Assembly (NCBI RefSeq): GCF_015550425.1
Contig: NZ_JADNAT010000002.1
Location: 199,100-263,099, forward strand
Origin: Clostridium sp. 1001275B_160808_H3
Lineage (GTDB): Bacteria > Bacillota > Clostridia > Clostridiales > Clostridiaceae
Length of the DNA: 64,000 nt
Direction: 5' to 3'
Positions 59,075-64,000 of this stretch are shown piece by piece. Within the stretch, counting starts at the first letter, position 1; each line of letters opens with the position of its first letter. The notes under the pieces were generated by a model. The model saw only the letters and a program-made list of their open reading frames with translations. It was not told where the DNA came from and did not search any database. The position numbers were made by a program, and so were the translations under genes.

Positions 59075-59107
59075 GGCTCGGACAATGGATTATCCATTAT
59101 CCGAGCT
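59075..59107 (+). promoter_or_regulatory. hairpin between GH4 and dehydratase genes
   Basis: A 13-14 bp stem (GCTCGGACAATGG with CCATTATCCGAGC, one mismatch) and no T-run. Likely an mRNA processing or stability element rather than a terminator. Confidence 0.45.
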
Positions 59108-59145
59108 ATGTTTAAATAATAGATTGTTAAGCAAGGAGAATAATA

Positions 59146-60861
59146 ATGATTAGTCAAGATATTAGAAAAATTGCTCCAGAAATGGATCCACTCCGAAGGG
59201 GAATGGGATATACTTCAGAAGACTTGTCTAAACCACAAATAATAGTCGAAAGTACCTTTGGAGATAGTCATCCAGGAAGCATTCACTTACTTAAATTTGC
59301 AAACAATGCAGCTATGGGAGTAGCCGAAAAAGGGGGAAGAGCATCAAGGTTCTTTGCAACAGATATATGTGATGGAATGGCGCAAGGGCATGATGGAATA
59401 AACTATTCATTAGCATCTAGAGATACAATAGCATCACTAATAGAAATTCATGCTAATGCAACACCTTTTGATGGAGGAGTATTTATAACAAGTTGCGATA
59501 AAGGTGTTCCAGCTCATTTAATGGCTATAGGAAGAATTAATATACCTTCAATAGTTGTTACTGGTGGAGTAATGAAGGCAGGTCCAAATCTTTTAACATT
59601 GGAGCAAATAGGAACTTATAGTGCTATGGAAAGGCGCGGAGAAATTACTGAAGATGAATTAACTTATTATAAAAACAATGCATGTCCATCAGCTGGTTCA
59701 TGTTCATTTATGGGAACTGCTGCAACTATGCAAATTATGGCTGAAGCATTAGGATTAATGTTACCTGGAAGTGCAGTTATGCCTGCAACTTGTGAAGACT
59801 TAGAAAATGTAGCAATAGAAGCAGGAAAGCAAGTAGTTGAATTAGCTAAGAAGAATTTAAAGGCAAGAGATATAGTTACAGCTAAATCTTTTGAAAATGC
59901 AATTATAATTCATGCGGCAATTTCAGGATCAACAAATTCATTGCTTCATATTCCAGCAATAGCTCATGAGTTTGGAGTAGATATAGATGCAGAAAGTTTT
60001 GATAGAATACACAGGTATGCACCATATTTATTGAATATCCGTCCAACAGGTAAATGGCCAGCAGAGTATTTCTACTATGCAGGTGGGGTGCCAGCAATAA
60101 TGGAAGAAGTTAAGGATTTATTACATTTAGATGTAATGACAGTTACGGGAAAAACTTTAGGCGAAAACTTAGAAGATTTAAAGAAAAATGGATTCTATGA
60201 AAAATGTAATGAATATTTAAAAGAAACTGGTTTAAAGAAAGAAGATATTATTAAACCATACAACGATCCAATAGGTAAAAATGGAGCTATTGCTATATTA
60301 AAAGGAAATATAGCACCAGAAGGAGCAGTTGTTAAACATTCAGCTGTACCAAAAGAAATGCATAAAGCTATTTTAAAAGCAAGACCATTTGATAGTGAAG
60401 AAGAGGCAATTGAAGCAGTATTATCTAAAAAAATTAAACCTGGAGATGCAGTATTTATTAGATATGAAGGTCCAAAGGGAAGCGGAATGCCAGAAATGTT
60501 CTATACAACAGAAGCAATTTCATCTGACAAAGAATTATCTGCAAGTATTGCTCTTATTACAGATGGAAGATTTTCAGGAGCATCAAGAGGTCCAGCTATA
60601 GGACATGTTTCACCAGAAGCAGCAGTCGGAGGACCAATAGCGTTAGTTGAAGAAAATGATTTAATTGAAATAGATATAGAAAAGAGAATATTACAAATAG
60701 TTGGTATTAATGGAGAACGAGTAGATTTAGATGAAATAGATAAAATACTTGTTAAGCGTAAAGAATCTTGGAAGCCAAGAGCAAATAAATATGAGTCTGG
60801 AATATTAAAGATATTCTCAGAAAAAGCAGTTTCACCAATGAAGGGTGGATATATGGAGTAA
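59146..60861 (+). CDS. IlvD/EDD family dehydratase, probably sugar-acid (gluconate-type)
   Basis: A 571-residue Fe-S dehydratase converting a sugar acid (such as gluconate) to a 2-keto-3-deoxy acid. Cluster cysteines are in DICDG near residue 71, TSCDKG near 120 and NACPSAGSCSFMG near 190; VTAKSFENAIIIHAAISGSTNS and GRFSGASRGP are further motifs. Standard IlvD would sit in a branched-chain operon; here the neighbours are KDPG aldolase and KDG kinase, pointing to sugar-acid use. Stereochemistry of the substrate is not resolved by sequence. Confidence 0.8.
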   Translation: MISQDIRKIAPEMDPLRRGMGYTSEDLSKPQIIVESTFGDSHPGSIHLLKFANNAAMGVAEKGGRASRFFATDICDGMAQGHDGINYSLASRDTIASLIEIHANATPFDGGVFITSCDKGVPAHLMAIGRINIPSIVVTGGVMKAGPNLLTLEQIGTYSAMERRGEITEDELTYYKNNACPSAGSCSFMGTAATMQIMAEALGLMLPGSAVMPATCEDLENVAIEAGKQVVELAKKNLKARDIVTAKSFENAIIIHAAISGSTNSLLHIPAIAHEFGVDIDAESFDRIHRYAPYLLNIRPTGKWPAEYFYYAGGVPAIMEEVKDLLHLDVMTVTGKTLGENLEDLKKNGFYEKCNEYLKETGLKKEDIIKPYNDPIGKNGAIAILKGNIAPEGAVVKHSAVPKEMHKAILKARPFDSEEEAIEAVLSKKIKPGDAVFIRYEGPKGSGMPEMFYTTEAISSDKELSASIALITDGRFSGASRGPAIGHVSPEAAVGGPIALVEENDLIEIDIEKRILQIVGINGERVDLDEIDKILVKRKESWKPRANKYESGILKIFSEKAVSPMKGGYME

Positions 60862-61048
60862 GGAACAATTAATAATGGACAATAATAATTGAGATTGTTT
60901 TGCTTTGTAGAACTTAGATTATATGCTTAGTATAAGAAATTTTGTTATAATTTATAATTCTTAAGTATTGATTTCTTATTTAAAAGCATATAAAGACACA
61001 TAGGATTGTTTATAAAAATATTAAATAAAATTTATAGGAGATTTTATT

Positions 61049-61696
61049 ATGTTTAAAATAAGAATTTTAAATGCTTTAAAAAAGTGTGGGGTAGTTGCTG
61101 TAGTTCGTGGAACAACAAAAGAAATTGGGGTTAAAATATCAGAAAGTTGTATTAAGGGAAATGTTAAAGCTATAGAAGTAACATATACAAATAAGTTTGC
61201 AAATGAAATAATAAGAGAGCTTTCAGAAAAATATGATAAAAATGATGATGTTGTAATTGGAGCTGGAACAGTTTTAGATTCTGAAACTGCAAGAATGGCA
61301 ATATTAGCAGGAGCACAATATATAGTTTCACCATCATTTAATAAAGATACTGCAACACTTTGCAATAGATACAATGTACCATATATACCAGGAGTTATGA
61401 CTATAAATGAAATAGTAACTGCATATGAAAGTGGAGTAGATGTAGTTAAGTTATTCCCAGGGAATGCTTTTGGACAAGGTTATATAAGTTCAGTAAAGGC
61501 ACCACTTCCACATGCTAATATTATGGTAACTGGTGGAGTAAACCTTGATAACATAGAATCTTGGGCAAAAGCTGGTGTAGATTTAGTTGGTATAGGTGGA
61601 GAACTAAATAAACTTGGAGAAGCAGGAGATTTTGATGAAATAGAATCTACATGTAAAAAGTATATAGAAAAGTTTGATAAAGCAAGAGGTATTTAA
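61049..61696 (+). CDS. KDPG aldolase
   Basis: A 215-residue class I aldolase cutting 2-keto-3-deoxy-6-phosphogluconate to pyruvate and glyceraldehyde-3-phosphate. VVRGTTKE with active Arg near residue 20, GAGTVLDSE near 72 and Schiff-base Lys in VVKLFPGNAF near 134. The gene is directly followed by the KDG kinase gene (1-base gap). It differs clearly from the aldolase at 33.4 kb. Confidence 0.85.
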   Translation: MFKIRILNALKKCGVVAVVRGTTKEIGVKISESCIKGNVKAIEVTYTNKFANEIIRELSEKYDKNDDVVIGAGTVLDSETARMAILAGAQYIVSPSFNKDTATLCNRYNVPYIPGVMTINEIVTAYESGVDVVKLFPGNAFGQGYISSVKAPLPHANIMVTGGVNLDNIESWAKAGVDLVGIGGELNKLGEAGDFDEIESTCKKYIEKFDKARGI

Positions 61697-61697
61697 T

Positions 61698-62702
61698 ATG
61701 AAGGTTGCTGGTTTAGGAGAAATACTTTTAAGGTTATCAAGTAAAAAAGGCGTGTTACTATCAAATTCAAATGAATTTAATGTAAACTATGGCGGAGGAG
61801 AAGCTAATGTATTAATTTCATTAGCTAACTTTGGAATAAGTGCTAGAATGATTACTAAGATTTCTAATGATAGTCTGGGAGATGGGATGCTTAGTTATCT
61901 AAAATCGAAGTCTATAGATACTAGTTTTATAGCTAGAGGTAATAAGAGGACTCCAATATATTTTTTAGAAGTTGGAAGCGGAAATAGGGGATCAAAAGTA
62001 ATTTATGATAGATTAGATTCAGCCTTTGGATCAATTTTAGAAGAAGATATAAATATAAAAGAAGCATTAAAAGGAATAGATATATTTCATGTTTCAGGTA
62101 TAACTTTAGCTGTTTCAGAAAAAACAAGAGAGTTAACTTTTAAGATATTAAAATATTGTAAGGAAAACAATATTTTAGTTAGTTATGATTCAAACTACAG
62201 AGCAAAAATGTGGAGCTTAGAAGAAGCAAGTAAAGTTACCAAAGAATTATTACCATATGTTAATATTTTTTCAGGTAGTATATTAGATGCAGAAAATATA
62301 TTGAATATGAAATGTGATTTAGAGGATAAATACGAAAAGTTAAAATATTATTATGATGAAATTTCAAAAAAGTATCCTAATATAAAGCATATTTTTTCAT
62401 CTTTTAGAGAAATAAAATCATCAACAGTAAATACTCTGCAATGTAATTATTATAATAATGGTATTTTGTTTTCTTCAAAAATACATACAATAGATGATAT
62501 AGTGGACAGAGTAGGTGGAGGGGATGCCTTAACTGCGGGAGTTCTATATAGCATTATAAATAATAAGTCTCCTGAGTATGTTTGTGAATTTGCTGTTGCA
62601 GCATCTGTTTTAAAACATACAATTTATGGAGATGCAAACCTTGTAACAAATGAAGAAGTGGAAAGTCTAGTAAGCTATGGAGTGGGTAAAATAGCGAGAT
62701 AA
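61698..62702 (+). CDS. kdgK: 2-keto-3-deoxygluconate kinase (PfkB family)
   Basis: A 334-residue sugar kinase phosphorylating KDG to KDPG. PfkB motifs: NYGGGEANVLISLANFG near residue 30, YDSNYR near 160 and ATP-site DRVGGGDALTAGVL near 270; the RTPIYFLEVG...SKVIYDR segment is typical of KdgK. Start ATG 61698 with AAGAGGT upstream is chosen over the earlier open TTG 61674 inside the aldolase gene. Together with the dehydratase and aldolase it forms a semi-phosphorylative Entner-Doudoroff branch. Confidence 0.85.
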   Translation: MKVAGLGEILLRLSSKKGVLLSNSNEFNVNYGGGEANVLISLANFGISARMITKISNDSLGDGMLSYLKSKSIDTSFIARGNKRTPIYFLEVGSGNRGSKVIYDRLDSAFGSILEEDINIKEALKGIDIFHVSGITLAVSEKTRELTFKILKYCKENNILVSYDSNYRAKMWSLEEASKVTKELLPYVNIFSGSILDAENILNMKCDLEDKYEKLKYYYDEISKKYPNIKHIFSSFREIKSSTVNTLQCNYYNNGILFSSKIHTIDDIVDRVGGGDALTAGVLYSIINNKSPEYVCEFAVAASVLKHTIYGDANLVTNEEVESLVSYGVGKIAR

Positions 62703-62744
62703 TGAGAAGTGCTTTTAAATATAGTTAGAACTTAATATAATACT

Positions 62745-62780
62745 AAAAATCCATAGTAAGTAAATACTGTGGATTTTTAT
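62745..62780 (+). terminator. intrinsic terminator after KDG kinase
   Basis: AAAAATCCATAGTA paired with TACTGTGGATTTTT (one wobble), then T. Confidence 0.85.
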
Positions 62781-62925
62781 TTTAATAAATATCGGAAGGT
62801 AATTATATAAAAAGATGGATAATAAAGAAGTATTTCATAAAGTAAATTTAGATATTATTCTAGAAATAATGAATATATGTTGTATAATACTAATTAATAA
62901 ATTTTATGTTTTAGGAGAATAAAAA

Positions 62926-63429
62926 ATGGTATTAAGGAAATCAACAGAAAAAGATTTAAAAAACATAATGAAAATTATCAGTGAAGCAAAAGTATATTTA
63001 AAAAATAATGATGTAGATCAATGGCAAAATGGATATCCAAATGAAGAAGTTATTTTAAAAGATATAAGAAACAATATTAGTTATGTTTTAGAAGATGATG
63101 CTGAAATTATAGGAACTACTTCTTTATCTTTTGATGTAGAAGAGACATACAACAATATTTATGAGGGAGAATGGCTTTCAGATGGGAAATATGCTGTTAT
63201 CCATAGAATAGCTGCTTCTAATAATAGTAATAGAAAAGGAATTGGGACAGAAATAATTAAAAAATCCGAGGAGATTTGCTTATCAAAGGGAATAAAAAAT
63301 ATAAAAATCGATACACATGAAAATAATTTAACTATGCAAAAGTTATTAGAAAAAAATAACTTTAAATACTGTGGTGTTATTTATTTATTAGATGGGAGTA
63401 AAAGAATTGCTTTTGAAAAAGAAATCTAA
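62926..63429 (+). CDS. GNAT family N-acetyltransferase
   Basis: A 167-residue acetyltransferase. LRKSTEKDLKNIMKII start, acetyl-CoA loop NSNRKGIGTEII near residue 103 and the end NNFKYCGVIYL. Substrate unknown. GGAG upstream. Probably unrelated to the sugar-acid cluster, from which it is separated by a terminator. Confidence 0.82.
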   Translation: MVLRKSTEKDLKNIMKIISEAKVYLKNNDVDQWQNGYPNEEVILKDIRNNISYVLEDDAEIIGTTSLSFDVEETYNNIYEGEWLSDGKYAVIHRIAASNNSNRKGIGTEIIKKSEEICLSKGIKNIKIDTHENNLTMQKLLEKNNFKYCGVIYLLDGSKRIAFEKEI

Positions 63430-63446
63430 AAGGTATATTAAAATGA

Positions 63447-63857
63447 GAAGATTTAAAGGAAAAGGTATATAAAGTTGAAAGATATACAGCTTCCAATATA
63501 AAGAAAGAGTTAATTTATAATATAAAAAAAGATGATTATATAGATGAGATAAAAGATAAAAATGCAGAAGATATTAAGGAGTTTCATGAACAAAGTACAA
63601 GTAATTTTTCTGAAGATGCAAAATATATAATATTTAACTGCGCAGATTATGCAGATAATCCATATCTTCTATTATCACAATTGTTTGCTAGTATCAAGGG
63701 TGCTTACACAGGAGCTACTGAAAATAAGATGGGAATTGTTGAGGCATGCGATGGAGGTATACTATTTTTAGATGAGATTCGCAGGTTACCTTCAGAAGGA
63801 CTATACTGGACAAATCCTAGTTGGAAAAACTACGATGGAACAATAGCTGAATGGTAA
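63447..63857 (+). pseudogene. remnant of a sigma-54-dependent (LevR-like) activator
   Basis: A start-less frame of 136 codons ending at TAA 63855. The middle matches the AAA+ domain of sigma-54 activators: FNCADYADNPYLLLSQLF, the GAFTGA-like loop GAYTGA and Walker B GILFLDEIRRLP. Walker A and all of the C-terminal part are missing; the first about 50 codons may be from the DNA-binding start. A possible original start ATG 63443 (MRRF...) is in another frame. The end reads YWTNPSWKNYDGTIAEW, from something else. Decayed by frameshift and deletion. Confidence 0.75.
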
Positions 63858-63865
63858 AATAATAT

Positions 63866-63912
63866 AAAATGATCTGTATGAAACTTTCAAATCATACAGA
63901 TCATTTTATTTA
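63866..63912 (+). terminator. intrinsic terminator after the activator remnant
   Basis: About 15-bp stem (AAAATGATCTGTATGA with TCATACAGATCATTTT), followed by ATTTAT. Confidence 0.8.
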
Positions 63913-63960
63913 TATGAAAAAATGATAGTGTAAAGTTTCGTATGAAAAAAATAGATAAAT

Positions 63961-64000
63961 CAACATAAAGGTAATTATTTGAATAAATTGATTTATGTTG
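63961..64000. repeat. inverted repeat at the window edge
   Basis: CAACATAAA (63961-63969) is complementary to TTTATGTTG (63992-64000). It may be part of a terminator or operator cut by the window end. Confidence 0.25.

Noticed and set aside
59146..60861. Dehydratase as a branched-chain amino acid IlvD
   Set aside because: No ilv or leu genes are near; KDPG aldolase and KDG kinase are. It cannot be fully excluded.

Overview
The window is very AT-rich, with short intergenic hairpins ending in T-runs, purine-rich ribosome binding sites (GGAGG, AGGAG) and occasional GTG/TTG starts. Together with the gene content (butanol-type alcohol dehydrogenase, DUF1836, DegV, LicT/BglF, maltose-type PTS, YesMN two-component system) this indicates a low-GC Firmicute, most likely Clostridium sensu stricto. 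I cannot name the species. No rRNA, tRNA, CRISPR array, intact insertion sequence or prophage was recognised. It reads as chromosomal sequence rich in carbohydrate and phosphate-ester functions.

Layout. 1-2.85 kb: molybdate importer modABC behind a near-perfect sigma-A promoter. 3-6.1 kb: iron-dependent alcohol dehydrogenase and a WG-repeat protein. 6.9-13.9 kb: an ABC sugar-phosphate-type importer with a cytosolic metallo-beta-lactamase hydrolase and a cytosolic 5'-nucleotidase-family enzyme. 14-17.7 kb: CLC transporter, secreted GH20 hexosaminidase, and a small DNA-binding protein behind a leader-peptide attenuator. 17.9-20.6 kb: MBL hydrolase, then a Pit phosphate transporter with its DUF47 partner behind Pho-box-like repeats. 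20.7-22.7 kb, minus strand: a shortened metallophosphoesterase, a kinase-fold protein and a membrane protein. 22.9-28.1 kb: Vat-like acetyltransferase, an HMA-fold protein without its metal motif, LysR with a divergent ferredoxin-nitroreductase and DsbA-like protein, and an unknown protein.

28.2-33.2 kb: a beta-glucoside operon (licT, bglF, GH1 6-phospho-beta-glucosidase) with three RAT antiterminator sites; the third appears to control a hairpin that traps the bglF ribosome binding site. 33.3-38.2 kb: KDPG-type aldolase, zinc-ribbon-less S4 behind a Fur-family-type box, L25 with a leader peptide, L,D-transpeptidase, DegV and DUF1836. 38.3-45.1 kb: GH36 alpha-galactosidase, a YesM/YesN pair and an orphan solute-binding protein. 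45.2-53.6 kb: regulators, a DUF6323/DUF6179 pair, peptidase C26, GNAT, an alkylation-repair set (AdaA, Ogt, AlkD), a choline-kinase-like protein and a YdeI-type protein.

53.7-62.7 kb is the most interesting region: RpiR regulator, alpha-glucoside PTS IICB, hexulose-phosphate synthase-like and isomerase-like proteins, a GH4 6-phospho-alpha-glucosidase, an IlvD/EDD sugar-acid dehydratase, KDPG aldolase and KDG kinase. It looks like a PTS-fed route in which a phosphorylated glucoside is split and a sugar acid is sent through a semi-phosphorylative Entner-Doudoroff branch. The window ends with a GNAT enzyme and a decayed sigma-54 activator fragment.
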